A DNA stretch of 64,000 nt from Alphaproteobacteria bacterium LSUCC0684. Lineage in GTDB: Bacteria > Pseudomonadota > Alphaproteobacteria > Puniceispirillales > UBA1172. The notes beneath the pieces are model-generated. The model made no database searches. It was not told where the DNA came from and saw only the letters and a list, made by a program, of their open reading frames with translations. The position numbers and the translations under genes are program-made. Where the stretch lies: positions 2,451,001 to 2,515,000 of the forward strand of contig CP166130.1 of the NCBI GenBank assembly GCA_041228335.1, in the 5' to 3' direction. Shown piece by piece: positions 49,645 to 59,905 of the stretch. Each line of letters begins with the position of its first letter. The first letter of the stretch is position 1.

Positions 49645-52210
49645 TCCTGTTCTTGACCACGATCACTTTCCTTGGGGGTTGTCCTTCCAGTATCTTCTGA
49701 ACGGCGGGTAATGCAAGCGCCATTTCTTCGGCAAGCTGATCCTCGCTGTCCGGCGCAAGTTCGATTGTGCCGCGCAACTTGCCGTTCACCTGGACCGCGA
49801 TATTGATCGTATCTTGCTTGAGCCATACCGGATCAGCCTCCGGCCACGGCAGGGTTGCGAGCATGTCCCCATGGCCAAGGTTCGCCCAGATTTCTTCGGC
49901 AATATGCGGGGCGATTGGGGCCAGCAGTTTGGCCAGCGTTTCCACGGCAAAGCGCCGTGCCCAGTTCTGGCTTTCGCTGACGCCCCTGGTTGCGCTGATG
50001 GTATTGGCAAGGGTGTAAAGCCCGGCAACACAACGATTGAAGCGAAAGCGGTCGATGTCTTCGGAAAATTGGGCAATGGTCCGGTGGGTTTCGGTAATAC
50101 AGGTTCTGGCCGCTTCGTCGAGTTCTGCAGGCATGGACGCACCAAGAGGCGCCATCGGCAATGCATCGGCCTCATCAAGGAGACTCATCCGCCAGACTTT
50201 CTGGATGAAGCGAGAGGCTCCTTCCACCCCGGCGCTTGTCCACTCCATGTCACGTTCAGGTGGCGAATCCGACATCATGAAGAGCCGGGCTGTATCTGCC
50301 CCATAGACCGAAATAATGTTTTCCGGATCAATAACGTTGCGTTTGGATTTGCTCATCTTCTCGATTCGCCCGGGCGTGACGGGTTCATCGCCATCACGGG
50401 TGATCCATGTATCTTCCCCTTTGCGTTCAACTTCGGTCGGGAAAAGCCACTGCCCGTCTTTGCTGCGGAAAGTCTGGTGGCAGACCATACCTTGTGTCAT
50501 CATGCCATCGAACGGCTCATCCAGATCAAGATACCCGCAAGCTGAAAGCGCCCGGGTGAAGAACCGTGAATAGAGAAGATGGAGAACCGCATGCTCAACA
50601 CCGCCGATATACTGATCAACAGGAAGCCAGTATTCCATGGCCTTGCGGGAGAAGGCAATCTCCGGGTCCGGATCGGCGAAACGCAGGAAATACCAGGAAC
50701 TTTCAAAGAACGTGTCAAACGTGTCGGTCTCGCGTTCCGCGTCACCGCCGCAATCCGGACAGGTCGTATGCTTCCAGGTGGGGTGATGGGCGATGGGATT
50801 GCCAGGTTTGTCAAAACGGACATCTTCAGGCAGGGTCACGGGAAGCTGATCGTCAGGCACCGGCACAAGGCCACAATCCGGGCAGTGAATAACCGGAATG
50901 GGGCAACCCCAGTACCGCTGGCGTGAAACACCCCAGTCCCTGATACGCCAGGTTGTCTCGCCCTTGCCCTGATTTAGCTCTTCAAGGCGGGCGATTGCCG
51001 CACCGATGCCCTCTTCAACGGAAAGCCCGTCAAGAAAGCCCGAATTGTAAATCTTGCCCTCATCGGTAAAGGCGGTATCGCTGATCCTGAATGTATCGGC
51101 ATCCTCACCTTTGGGGAGAACAACCGGACGCACCGGCAAGCCGTAGGCATTGGCGAAATCAAGGTCACGCTGGTCATGGGCCGGGCAGCCGAAAATGGCG
51201 CCGGTTCCGTATTCCATCAGGACAAAATTGGCAACATGAACAGGAAGCTCGATTTCGGGATCAAAGGGATGCTCCACGGTAAGGCCGGTATCAAAGCCTT
51301 TCTTTTCAGCGGCTTCAATCGTCGCCTGGGATGTCCCCATGCGGTTGCAGTCTTCGATGAAAGCGGCAAGATCCGTATTGGTCTCAGCCATTGCAAGCGC
51401 CATCGGGTGATTGGCAGCGATCGCCAGAAAAGATGCACCAAAGAGCGTATCGGGCCGGGTGGTGAATACCTCGATATGATCATGACCAGCAACAGGGGCA
51501 CCGGTTACAGCAAAGCGCACCCGCGCTCCCTCGGACCGGCCGATCCAGTTATGCTGCATGATGCGGACGCGTTCCGGCCAGCGATCAAGCGTTTCGATCG
51601 CGTCGAGAAGATCTTCGGCAAAGGCCGTGATTTTCAGAAACCATTGGGAAAGGAGGCGGCGTTCTACCGGCGCACCGGATCGCCAGCCGCAGCCATCCAC
51701 CACCTGTTCATTGGCAAGCACCGTATTTTCCACCGGATCCCAGTTGACCCAGCTCTCTTTCTTGTAGGCTAGGCCGGCTTTGAGGAAATCAAGGAACATT
51801 TTCTGCTCAAATCGGTAATATTCCGGATCGCAGGTGGCAAACTCGCGGCTCCAGTCATATGAGAGGCCCATGCTTTTGAGCTGATCCCGCATTCCGGCGA
51901 TGTTTTCCCTGGTCCATTTCGCCGGATGCACCCCGCGTTCGATGGCGGCGTTTTCCGCCGGCAGTCCAAACGCATCCCATCCCATCGGATGAAGCACGTT
52001 GAAACCGCGGGCACGTTTCGTCCGCGCCACCACATCCCCAAGCGTGTAGTTGCGGACATGGCCCATATGGATTCTGCCCGAAGGATAGGGAAACATTTCC
52101 AGCACGTAGTATTTCGGCTTGCTGCTGTCGATGCTGGCGGCAAAACAGCCTTCCTCCTGCCAGCGTTTTTGCCATTTATGCTCAATGCTGGGGGCGTCGA
52201 GTCGTCTCAT
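49625..52210 (-). CDS. leuS: Leucyl-tRNA synthetase
   Basis: 861 residues, bacterial length. Class I signatures HMGH at 48-51 (within [16 protein letters not shown]) and KMSKS near 617. The editing domain CP1 region with [17 protein letters not shown] is present. The start is [13 protein letters not shown]. Confidence 0.98.
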   Translation of the reverse strand: MRRLDAPSIEHKWQKRWQEEGCFAASIDSSKPKYYVLEMFPYPSGRIHMGHVRNYTLGDVVARTKRARGFNVLHPMGWDAFGLPAENAAIERGVHPAKWTRENIAGMRDQLKSMGLSYDWSREFATCDPEYYRFEQKMFLDFLKAGLAYKKESWVNWDPVENTVLANEQVVDGCGWRSGAPVERRLLSQWFLKITAFAEDLLDAIETLDRWPERVRIMQHNWIGRSEGARVRFAVTGAPVAGHDHIEVFTTRPDTLFGASFLAIAANHPMALAMAETNTDLAAFIEDCNRMGTSQATIEAAEKKGFDTGLTVEHPFDPEIELPVHVANFVLMEYGTGAIFGCPAHDQRDLDFANAYGLPVRPVVLPKGEDADTFRISDTAFTDEGKIYNSGFLDGLSVEEGIGAAIARLEELNQGKGETTWRIRDWGVSRQRYWGCPIPVIHCPDCGLVPVPDDQLPVTLPEDVRFDKPGNPIAHHPTWKHTTCPDCGGDAERETDTFDTFFESSWYFLRFADPDPEIAFSRKAMEYWLPVDQYIGGVEHAVLHLLYSRFFTRALSACGYLDLDEPFDGMMTQGMVCHQTFRSKDGQWLFPTEVERKGEDTWITRDGDEPVTPGRIEKMSKSKRNVIDPENIISVYGADTARLFMMSDSPPERDMEWTSAGVEGASRFIQKVWRMSLLDEADALPMAPLGASMPAELDEAARTCITETHRTIAQFSEDIDRFRFNRCVAGLYTLANTISATRGVSESQNWARRFAVETLAKLLAPIAPHIAEEIWANLGHGDMLATLPWPEADPVWLKQDTINIAVQVNGKLRGTIELAPDSEDQLAEEMALALPAVQKILEGQPPRKVIVVKNRIVNVVA

Positions 52211-52236
52211 GGTGGATGCTCGGTATCAGAATAAGG

Positions 52237-52779
52237 TCAGTTTGTTTCAAGAACGCCGGCTGAACGGATTTCTCTTGCTCTGGTGAGGATGAGATCCTCA
52301 AGCTTGATGGCAAGTTCACGATCACGGCCATCATCCTGCCAGTCCGTTGCGCCATCCGAACGGTGCTGGACATAGACTTCAACCCGGATGGCATCGGATC
52401 TCAACTCTTGGTCGAGGATGAAGATCGCAACCTTGATCCGCGTTGTTGTGTCATCGGGCTGCATGTACCATTCGGTGATGATCGTCCCGCCGAAAGTGTC
52501 GACGCTTGAAAGGGGCATGACGGAAACCGTCTCAAGCGAGGCCCGCCACAGAAGCGCATTCACCGGCATCGCCCCGTCACCGGCTTTGGGATTCAAGACA
52601 TCGGTTAGGTTTATGCCGCTTGTGCTTCTGCCGGTAAAGAAAGAGCCTGGATCATTGGCTTTTTTATTTTTTTCAATTTGTGTCTCTGATGACGTTGGTT
52701 GGGGCAGGTATGAACAGGCTGTCAGCACTATCAGCATGACCGTGATCAAGATTTTGCTGAATAAGGAACGCGTCTTCAT
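52237..52779 (-). CDS. DUF3576 lipoprotein
   Basis: 180 residues. Signal peptide with LTAC (C22). The mature part has INLTDVLNPKAGDGAMPVNALLWRASLETVSVMPL and later IITEWY, the pattern of DUF3576 proteins that accompany leuS in alphaproteobacteria. Function unknown; probably an envelope protein. Confidence 0.88.
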   Translation of the reverse strand: MKTRSLFSKILITVMLIVLTACSYLPQPTSSETQIEKNKKANDPGSFFTGRSTSGINLTDVLNPKAGDGAMPVNALLWRASLETVSVMPLSSVDTFGGTIITEWYMQPDDTTTRIKVAIFILDQELRSDAIRVEVYVQHRSDGATDWQDDGRDRELAIKLEDLILTRAREIRSAGVLETN

Positions 52780-52920
52780 TGGCTCTGCCTCAATGTTTCC
52801 ATATGCACATTGGCTGTATCTTATGTCTTTTCTACCCCTGATTTAGGCAAAGGCCAATGATAAAATTGGTCCAATGAGGGGATCATAATGGCAATACGCC
52901 ACTGGCCATCAAAAATTTGT

Positions 52921-52951
52921 GAAAAACAAAGGGGAGCCGAAGCTCCCCTTT
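52921..52951 (-). terminator. Intrinsic terminator of the porin gene
   Basis: On the minus strand AAAGGGGAGC and GCTCCCCTTT form a 10-bp stem around a TTCG tetraloop, followed by GTTTTTC. It begins 22 bp after the porin stop. A stem of this strength fits a highly expressed monocistronic gene. Confidence 0.85.
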
Positions 52952-52973
52952 GCCTGATCGATAATTGCAGGAA

Positions 52974-53960
52974 TTACCAGGACATCTTGATTTCAGACTG
53001 GATTGCCTGACCGTCGTTGGCAACACTACCACCAGACTTGTACTCAAAGTTGTGAGAGTTCAGCGTAGCAGTCAGACCAGGTGCGATAGTGTAAGCAACA
53101 CCGATGGAGGTGTTGTTAGCCTCAAGCTTTGTACCACCATTGTCGTTTTCAGAAGTCGCACGACCAATGTTCAGGGTAAGATCAGAGTTCATCTTATAGT
53201 TAACACTGTAGGACAGGTCTTCCTGTTTGCTTGTCGCAGAAGTCTTGTTGGAAGAGCTACCAATACCGAACGTCATGTCACCATAGGTGATGTTGGCACC
53301 AATATGCTGGCCATCTTCGGAAGATCCTTGGCCATCGTAGGATGCAACACCGATTTTGTAGCCAATATCACCCATGGAACCTGAATACATCGCACCATAG
53401 GAAGTTGAGGTGTTGTCATCGCCGTCCTCAAGGTGCCCGAAGCTAACACCGAAGGTCAAGCCACCAAAGGATGGGCTGTGGTAGCGCAGCACGCCGCCAC
53501 CATCGGGATCACGGATGAGGGCTTCGTTATACTGAACACCTGAGATGGTGGTAGTACCAGATGTACCAGCATACCCAACCATACCCGCATCACCATGGCC
53601 ACCAGCGATACCAACAGATGTTACGTCGAAGTCAGATGCTGCGTGGGCAGTAGTGCTTCCATCAACGAAGGAGATGGTGCCGAAGTCACCGCTGATGCTA
53701 GAGGTGTTTTCTGTTACCCCGTCTTCATCAAAACTCTGTGACATGGAGAAAGTCAGACCGTTATCGGTTGTGGTGGAAAAGGCGATGTAAACATTTGTTT
53801 CTGCAGTGAAGTCACTATCTGAGTTATCAGCGTTGTTGTCGTCACTCAGGCTGATATAGCGCCATTGCTGATCGCCACTCAGGGAGACGTCAGCATTGGC
53901 AATAGCTGCAACACCACCGATGGTGGCGAGAGCCGTAGTAGCAAGAAGAACCTTACGCAT
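52974..53960 (-). CDS. Outer-membrane porin
   Basis: 328 residues. Signal peptide 1-23 (ends ANA), then repeated amphipathic strands rich in Gly, Ser, Asn and Thr, ending in EIKMSW with a C-terminal aromatic residue typical of BAM substrates. It resembles the Gram-negative Porin_4 type. Codon choice is more T/A-rich than the neighbours, consistent with high expression. AGAGGA precedes the ATG. Six N-X-S/T sites are present: N85, N183, N223, N238, N282, N283. Confidence 0.9.
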   Translation of the reverse strand: MRKVLLATTALATIGGVAAIANADVSLSGDQQWRYISLSDDNNADNSDSDFTAETNVYIAFSTTTDNGLTFSMSQSFDEDGVTENTSSISGDFGTISFVDGSTTAHAASDFDVTSVGIAGGHGDAGMVGYAGTSGTTTISGVQYNEALIRDPDGGGVLRYHSPSFGGLTFGVSFGHLEDGDDNTSTSYGAMYSGSMGDIGYKIGVASYDGQGSSEDGQHIGANITYGDMTFGIGSSSNKTSATSKQEDLSYSVNYKMNSDLTLNIGRATSENDNGGTKLEANNTSIGVAYTIAPGLTATLNSHNFEYKSGGSVANDGQAIQSEIKMSW

Positions 53961-54191
53961 GGTTATATCCTCTTAGGGTTGTTATACGCCGTTATTGGCT
54001 ATCTCTATTTACATTAGATTATCTTAATAAATTAATTAATAATTAATCTGTGCAGAATATTTTCATCCCGGTTGTTGTATTTTTGCAACACGCCTGAATA
54101 TACGCCGCACTTTGATGTATTTCACCTGTATCAGTTCATATACATTCTTTGAATGAATATATAAATTTACGAAAAATTAGGAAATTTTTTG
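53961..54191. other. AT-rich divergent intergenic region, porin / TPR-sulfotransferase
   Basis: 231 bp, strongly AT-rich. It holds repeated TTAAT motifs around 54025-54050, including one TTAA-N7-TTAA, which is a CtrA-like pattern that could arise by chance here. It also has a short inverted repeat CATTC-TTT-GAATG at 54143-54155. I cannot place -35/-10 elements with confidence. Confidence 0.4.
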
Positions 54192-55730
54192 ATGCAACAC
54201 AAACCCGATCCAGAGCAACTAAAGCAACTTTATCTTCAAGGAAGATTTGATGAAATTGTCAGAAATGCCAAAGCGTTCAGCAAGGCCAATCCAAAAAACC
54301 ATGTTGTTTTCACTATTCTGGGCGTTGCCTTTGCAAAATCAGGGCTGACCAAATCATCTGTTGAATGTTTCAAGCGCGTGGTGAGACTCTGTCCAGATTC
54401 GGCGGAAGGGTTCAACAATCTTGGCAATGCCTTGCGGAACCAGGGCCAACACAAAGACGCGTTGCGTGCGTTCGATCAGGCAATTCAACTAAAGCCGGAT
54501 TATGCCCATGCCTATAACGGCCGGGGAAGTATTTTCAGTGATCTGGATAATATGGAAGAATGTATAAAATCATTCGAAAAAGTGCTGGAGTTGCAGCCAG
54601 ATCATGTAATGGCCATGGACAACCTAGGCCAGGCATATCAGAATCTGGGTGATTTTGAAAAAGCCGAAGAAATGTTCCGCCGGGCGATAAAAAGTGAACC
54701 TGGCCATGCCGAAGCACATTACCACTTAAGCCGGGTGCATCGCTATGCTGCCGAAGATCACCACCTTGAGCAGATGCGGGCGCGACTTCGTGAACACCAT
54801 CCCGACATAAAAGAGAAAGTGTTCCTGAATTTTGCGCTTGGAAAGGCTTGCTCGGATATCAGGAATTACGACGAGGCATTCGAACATTGGGCAGAAGGCA
54901 ATTTGGCGTTCAAGGCGAAAATCGGGTATCACGCTGAAAAGGATGATGTGATTTTTGAGCGCATTCGCACCTGGGCTGAGAACATGCCTGAATTTGGTGT
55001 CGAAAATGACACGGGACTTGTATTCATTCTCGGCATGCCCCGTTCCGGCACATCCCTTGTTGAGCAGATTCTTTCAGGTCATAGCAGGGTCCATGCAGCA
55101 GGGGAGCTGGTTCATTTGGCTCGAGGAGTTGAGAAATTCTGCGCAGATAAAGATCAGTTGACCCGGCAAATGCTTAAAAATGTTCGATCCTATTATCGGC
55201 AGAATATTTCAGGTATGGGTCAAGGAAAACAGTTCATCACCGACAAAACGCCGCAGAATTTTCGCTGGATAGGGCTGATCCGGACAATTTTTCCTGGTGC
55301 CAGCATCATCCATCTCAAAAGGCATCCCATGGCGGTATGCTTTTCCAATTTCAGGTATTTTTTCCAGACAGAAGGCATGAGCTACAGCAACAGTCTGGAT
55401 GATATCGGCAGATATTATTTGCAATATGATAAACTCATGGAGTTTTGGTATGAGAAATATCCAGGCGATATCATCACGGTCGACTACGCCAGGCTCACCG
55501 AGAACCCGCGAGAAGAAATTGAAAACCTGTTGTCGCATCTCGGTCTTGAGTGGCAGGAAAGTTGTCTTGAAATTGAAAAAAACCAGCGTGCCGTCAGGAC
55601 TGTTTCAAACACACAGATACGTAGCAAGATCTACACCAAAAGTTCAGAAGAATGGCGGCACTATGAAACCCATCTTGCCCCGCTTAGGAAAATGCTTGAT
55701 CCAATTCTCAAAAGGCAGGGCTGGGAATAA
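54192..55730 (+). CDS. TPR-repeat sulfotransferase
   Basis: 512 residues. About five TPR repeats (35-185; e.g. AEGFNNLGNALRNQGQHKDA) precede a sulfotransferase domain with the PAPS 5'-phosphosulfate loop GMPRSGTSL at 281-289 and the 3'-phosphate motif HLKRHPMAVCFS around 374-385. The acceptor is unknown. No signal peptide, so cytoplasmic. Start is ATG 54192 after a T-run; no ribosome site. Convergent with the next gene, three bases apart. Confidence 0.9.
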   Translation: MQHKPDPEQLKQLYLQGRFDEIVRNAKAFSKANPKNHVVFTILGVAFAKSGLTKSSVECFKRVVRLCPDSAEGFNNLGNALRNQGQHKDALRAFDQAIQLKPDYAHAYNGRGSIFSDLDNMEECIKSFEKVLELQPDHVMAMDNLGQAYQNLGDFEKAEEMFRRAIKSEPGHAEAHYHLSRVHRYAAEDHHLEQMRARLREHHPDIKEKVFLNFALGKACSDIRNYDEAFEHWAEGNLAFKAKIGYHAEKDDVIFERIRTWAENMPEFGVENDTGLVFILGMPRSGTSLVEQILSGHSRVHAAGELVHLARGVEKFCADKDQLTRQMLKNVRSYYRQNISGMGQGKQFITDKTPQNFRWIGLIRTIFPGASIIHLKRHPMAVCFSNFRYFFQTEGMSYSNSLDDIGRYYLQYDKLMEFWYEKYPGDIITVDYARLTENPREEIENLLSHLGLEWQESCLEIEKNQRAVRTVSNTQIRSKIYTKSSEEWRHYETHLAPLRKMLDPILKRQGWE

Positions 55731-55733
55731 CGC

Positions 55734-57539
55734 TCAGGCCTGATAAACCGGCAGGCCGAGGCGGTGTTGGTGTTTTTGCAATGACGCGAGCAGGGGGCTG
55801 AGAAAGTCTTCGTGTTTCCGCCAACCCTGGAGTGAACTGGTGCTGATGGGCTGTTGAACCTGTGTTGCACTTGCGGTGCGGGAAAAATAGTCTTTCCCCC
55901 GATCGCTTTCCTTAAACTGGTAGCCATCAAGACCGAGATAACTGAAGATTTCTGCGCTAAGCTCTTCCGGCTGCATGACCAGTTCATCATAGCTGACCGA
56001 GAGGATACGGCGGCCAAATTTTTCGGTGAAAAAAGCCATCAATTTCTGATAATGAGCATAGTACTGTCCAAGGGATTTCATGGAATAACAGTAATTGTGG
56101 CTCTGTTCAAAATTGGCCCGATAAAGAGACCAGCAGTTATCCATTGGATCTCGGTGGACATGAAGTATTTTCGCATCTGGAAAAATCTTGAGGATGACGG
56201 CCGTCCATTTGAAATTGTGAGGCAGTTTATCAATCGCCCAGTTATTTTCCTTGAACAGAAATGCTGTCTTTTCACAATATAACGTGGCTATATCATCCAG
56301 CGTTGACGGGCTGACATGTTCAGCTGCATCCGGAGCATTCAATAATGTTTGTTTGCAAATGACATTGAAATAGGGAAGTTCATCCCCCGCCACAATATCA
56401 GGGTGGCTTGCAAGGATGGATTCAAGAAGCGTAGTGCCAGATCTGGGCATACCGATAATGAAAATACGCTTATCGTCGGTGTTGGTTGCTGGCGATATAT
56501 CCGGCAAGGACAGACTGATCTCTTTGATCCGTTTGAATTCTAGCCGTGTTTTATAATTATCATAGGGTCGTTGTCGAGAAACCTGATCGTTGCCTTGGCG
56601 GTAATAGTGATAGGCTTTTTGGATGTTTTCCTGACCATGATGAAAGTCAGCCAGGGCAAAAAGGCCCCGATCAATACTGGACAGAGGTATTTGTTTATCA
56701 TAAAATTGTTCGAGCTGATGAAATACTTTCGCAGCTTTTGGTGATGATCTGGCGCCCAGGCTGATAAGATTAAAATAGCTCTTACAGTCGTAAGGGTTGT
56801 TTTCTATTGCTTGATGGAACAGATCCTCCGCTTGGTCAGCGTAGCCCGTATATAGAAAGACAAGGCCCAAATTGTTCAGCGCCAGTTGATATGTTGGACA
56901 TAATTTCAGGCAAGCTTCAAAATCTGATTTCGCTTTATCAAATTCATTAAGATGCAGATACACCATCCCCCTGTTGTTGAGGGATCTGAAATTATGTGGA
57001 TCAATGATAAAAATCTCATCATATATTTCTAGTGCTTCGCCAAAAAGCTGCTGGCAGAACAGTGTAACGGCCAGATTATCCATTATATCGATATGATTTG
57101 GTTTAAGTCTGGATGCCAGGATTAGCTGGTTTGCAGATTTTTCATATTCATGCTTCTGCCGATAAATAACGCCAAGATTCATCCTGAAGCGGAAATCCTT
57201 CGGATTTATCTTGATTAGTTTGAGATAGAGTTGTTCAGCAGAATAGAATTGACCCATCTGGCTATGGCAAAGAGCAGCACCAAAGAGGTAATCGACATTT
57301 TGAGGATTGGTTTTTTGCAGCTGAAGATATGATTTCAACGCCAGTTCAAATTCTCCCGCATTACGATGAATACGTGCATGGAGGGCAAGAACAGCTTCAG
57401 TTTTGGGATTGCTTTTTAACAATTTCTTGGCAGCATCCATGGCTTTTTGGTGTTGGCCTTGGGCGGAAAGATGCTGAATTCCTTGGATATCAATCATTGT
57501 CGATTTATGCGATCCGGGCACTCTCATTGATAAAGGCAT
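55734..57539 (-). CDS. TPR-repeat sulfotransferase (second, distinct)
   Basis: 601 residues. A longer TPR superhelix (about 20-260, six to seven repeats) is followed by a sulfotransferase domain: GMPRSGTTL at 363-371 and HVHRDPMDNCWS around 460-471. It is only distantly similar to its neighbour outside the motifs, so not a recent duplicate. ATG 57539 has AAGGTGG upstream; an ATG at 57497 is an alternative. It follows the STT3 gene on the same strand with 28 bp between, so the two may be one transcript. Confidence 0.9.
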   Translation of the reverse strand: MPLSMRVPGSHKSTMIDIQGIQHLSAQGQHQKAMDAAKKLLKSNPKTEAVLALHARIHRNAGEFELALKSYLQLQKTNPQNVDYLFGAALCHSQMGQFYSAEQLYLKLIKINPKDFRFRMNLGVIYRQKHEYEKSANQLILASRLKPNHIDIMDNLAVTLFCQQLFGEALEIYDEIFIIDPHNFRSLNNRGMVYLHLNEFDKAKSDFEACLKLCPTYQLALNNLGLVFLYTGYADQAEDLFHQAIENNPYDCKSYFNLISLGARSSPKAAKVFHQLEQFYDKQIPLSSIDRGLFALADFHHGQENIQKAYHYYRQGNDQVSRQRPYDNYKTRLEFKRIKEISLSLPDISPATNTDDKRIFIIGMPRSGTTLLESILASHPDIVAGDELPYFNVICKQTLLNAPDAAEHVSPSTLDDIATLYCEKTAFLFKENNWAIDKLPHNFKWTAVILKIFPDAKILHVHRDPMDNCWSLYRANFEQSHNYCYSMKSLGQYYAHYQKLMAFFTEKFGRRILSVSYDELVMQPEELSAEIFSYLGLDGYQFKESDRGKDYFSRTASATQVQQPISTSSLQGWRKHEDFLSPLLASLQKHQHRLGLPVYQA

Positions 57540-57567
57540 TTATCAGACCACCTTTTGGGAAAGGTAT

Positions 57568-59715
57568 TTATCGCAGAACCTCATAAACTCGAAAATCGGG
57601 GTACTGGTCAATGATTAGTTCAAGACGGTTTCGATCATATAATCCTAGCCGGTAGAGCTGATTGAAGGTGGAAATCCAGTGCCGGTTAGGAATGAGAAAT
57701 AGGCGTGTTTCCCTGTTATCGACTTTTTCCAGGAGAACTGTATGCCAGCCCGGTCTCCCATAATCACGGTTTTGCCGACCAAAACCGTTCTCTGTCTGAA
57801 CAAGCCGCGCCAGAACAGGTTCATTATCAACGGTTCCATTCAAGAGGTTGAAGGTTTTATCTCCACATTCAAGAATATGTTCAGATGACTGGATACATCT
57901 GAGCCTGTAATATCCATGCTCATTCATCAGGTCAGTTGAAGGTGCCTGATTCCGCTCCAGATCATGCAACCCGTTTCTGGCCATGGAATATAACCACCCC
58001 CCCATTTTTTCGGTAACAACGATATAGATGGGTTTATCAGGAGGGTTATCCGGCCTTGAGGAAATAGCGGCTTCAAATAACGTGAGTGACGAGCTGTTGG
58101 ATTTGATGCCTTTATTTCCTTCTTGGGCAATAAATCTAAGGCCGTTGATCAACATATTTGGATTCTTATCCACAAACCCACGGCCGATGATATATGCTCT
58201 GGGGCTGCGCTGATTTCCCGGATCATGAAGGGTTGGCAGGCCGCTCTTGAAATGACCTAGATACCCATAATCCCACCAGGATGCTATCACTCCGCCGCGG
58301 CCGTTATCATATGCGCCAAGCTTGGTAAAACCTTCTACCACTTGAGCAGGAAACGAAGGATTTGGTGATTTCAGGCCGCGATGATACGCGATATCCAGTT
58401 GCAACATGGCAGCCAGCAATATGGTGGCTAACCCGATACCGATAACCGGCAGATACGATGCAAGACTTTTTGTTGTGTAATTCTCATCATTTTGGGTGTT
58501 CTGCCTCAATATCTGCCTCAATATTCGCAAAAGAGATAAAATCATCCAACCGAAGCCAAACCATAGTATCGGCGCGGCATAAAAAGCGAAACGCTGGCCA
58601 ATAATATTGCTAAAAAGTCCGATTGTCAGAAAAGGCAGAAAAACTGTGGCCTGAACCGGAAATATTACCGCCCAGATACCGAAACTCACCAGTCCGGCCA
58701 ACCCGATCCATGGAGATCCGAAAATATTAACGAGCATCTTGAAAAAATTTATATCGGATAATTCGATGATCGTTTCATACGGATCAGGAAAAGCCAGCAC
58801 AGATGTTTCAACCAGATTTACTGAATAAAGCCCAATGCGATCGAGAAAACCAAAGATCTGGGGCTCAACGGCGCTGGCAAAAGATAAAGGATTGATGAAA
58901 AGAATAAAGATACCGGTATAGATCAGTGCCGATTTGAAGCTGAGACGGCTGAAAAGAGTAGCCAGAAAAACTATAAGAGGGAAAATCAGCACAAAAAGGC
59001 CCTGGTCATACCACCAGTGGAAGAGATGAAACAGTCCTGCTGCAAGGAGGATGAAGAAAATCCCCCGTCGCCAGTCTGTCTGGCGGCAGGCAAGAAGGAT
59101 CGCGCCTAAAATCAAGGAGATGAAAAAGAGAATGAGCTGGTCGGTATCGATCCGGCCGATTGATGTGCGCACGAAATAGGCATGGGAAAGCCCGGCACCA
59201 AGCCCGGCAATTGCCCCTTCGGCCGGGAACCCGGCGACCCAGAAACAGAGGCCAATGGCAATGGCGGTCAGGAATGCCGTAAGGGGGATCATGGCGTTGC
59301 CCGCCATCAGAAGATCACCGTTATATTTCACATCCGCGAGATGCCGGATAATCACCGAGAGAAGAGGGATATCAAGAGCACCATCAACCTCGGATGGCTC
59401 TTCGGCATGGTCAGGCCAGCTTCGGGATTGATTAAAATCAAACTTTCCTTCCTGATAATCACGGGCATAAGAAAGGAAGTACCCGGCATCGGTGGTGCTG
59501 ACCAGGGGTGAGCCATCGGCGAAAAAGACGGTTTTATTCGCCTGCCATTCCTGCCACTGGCTGTCGCGGGCATCATAATTGATGAGCCCTGCCAGCAGGA
59601 TGAGCGCCACCGCCATAAGATTATAGATCCAGCCGGTATCGGATTTCATCCAGGGTTGACGCAACCGCACATAAACCAGACCGATTACATGCTCTGGGTC
59701 TTGTTTGGCTGACAT
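57568..59715 (-). CDS. STT3/PglB-type oligosaccharyltransferase
   Basis: 715 residues from ATG 59715 (AGAGG upstream; a longer frame to 59799 is less likely), close to the length of Campylobacter PglB. About 10-13 membrane helices (30-440) precede a soluble periplasmic domain. Catalytic features are all visible: TTDAGYFLSYARD with Asp76 in the first loop, RTSIGRIDTDQ (Asp190, Asp192), T-I-I-E at 315-318 matching the TIXE motif, and WWDYG at 480-484. It therefore resembles enzymes that transfer lipid-linked glycans to Asn. No flippase or glycosyltransferase is adjacent. Unusual in alphaproteobacteria. Confidence 0.87.
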   Translation of the reverse strand: MSAKQDPEHVIGLVYVRLRQPWMKSDTGWIYNLMAVALILLAGLINYDARDSQWQEWQANKTVFFADGSPLVSTTDAGYFLSYARDYQEGKFDFNQSRSWPDHAEEPSEVDGALDIPLLSVIIRHLADVKYNGDLLMAGNAMIPLTAFLTAIAIGLCFWVAGFPAEGAIAGLGAGLSHAYFVRTSIGRIDTDQLILFFISLILGAILLACRQTDWRRGIFFILLAAGLFHLFHWWYDQGLFVLIFPLIVFLATLFSRLSFKSALIYTGIFILFINPLSFASAVEPQIFGFLDRIGLYSVNLVETSVLAFPDPYETIIELSDINFFKMLVNIFGSPWIGLAGLVSFGIWAVIFPVQATVFLPFLTIGLFSNIIGQRFAFYAAPILWFGFGWMILSLLRILRQILRQNTQNDENYTTKSLASYLPVIGIGLATILLAAMLQLDIAYHRGLKSPNPSFPAQVVEGFTKLGAYDNGRGGVIASWWDYGYLGHFKSGLPTLHDPGNQRSPRAYIIGRGFVDKNPNMLINGLRFIAQEGNKGIKSNSSSLTLFEAAISSRPDNPPDKPIYIVVTEKMGGWLYSMARNGLHDLERNQAPSTDLMNEHGYYRLRCIQSSEHILECGDKTFNLLNGTVDNEPVLARLVQTENGFGRQNRDYGRPGWHTVLLEKVDNRETRLFLIPNRHWISTFNQLYRLGLYDRNRLELIIDQYPDFRVYEVLR

Positions 59716-59905
59716 TTCGGCCTCTCGCACTTCAAATCCACTACCCCCAGGGTAAACCCGAAAAAGGCTCTTGCCAGAGCATGCCAGCGGACGCGACAAA
59801 AAGCAAATTGATCTGAAGAACAGGAGCTTGCCTCTTCCAAGTTTTCATGAGGCAGTCTAGGCTGGTCACACCGGAAAACCGTTCCAGCTATAGCGTAAAG
59901 GATAG

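Noticed and set aside
54025-54050. TTAA-N7-TTAA, a CtrA-box-like pattern before the porin
   Set aside because: The stretch is a run of TTAAT repeats, so the pattern is expected by chance; not called as a binding site.
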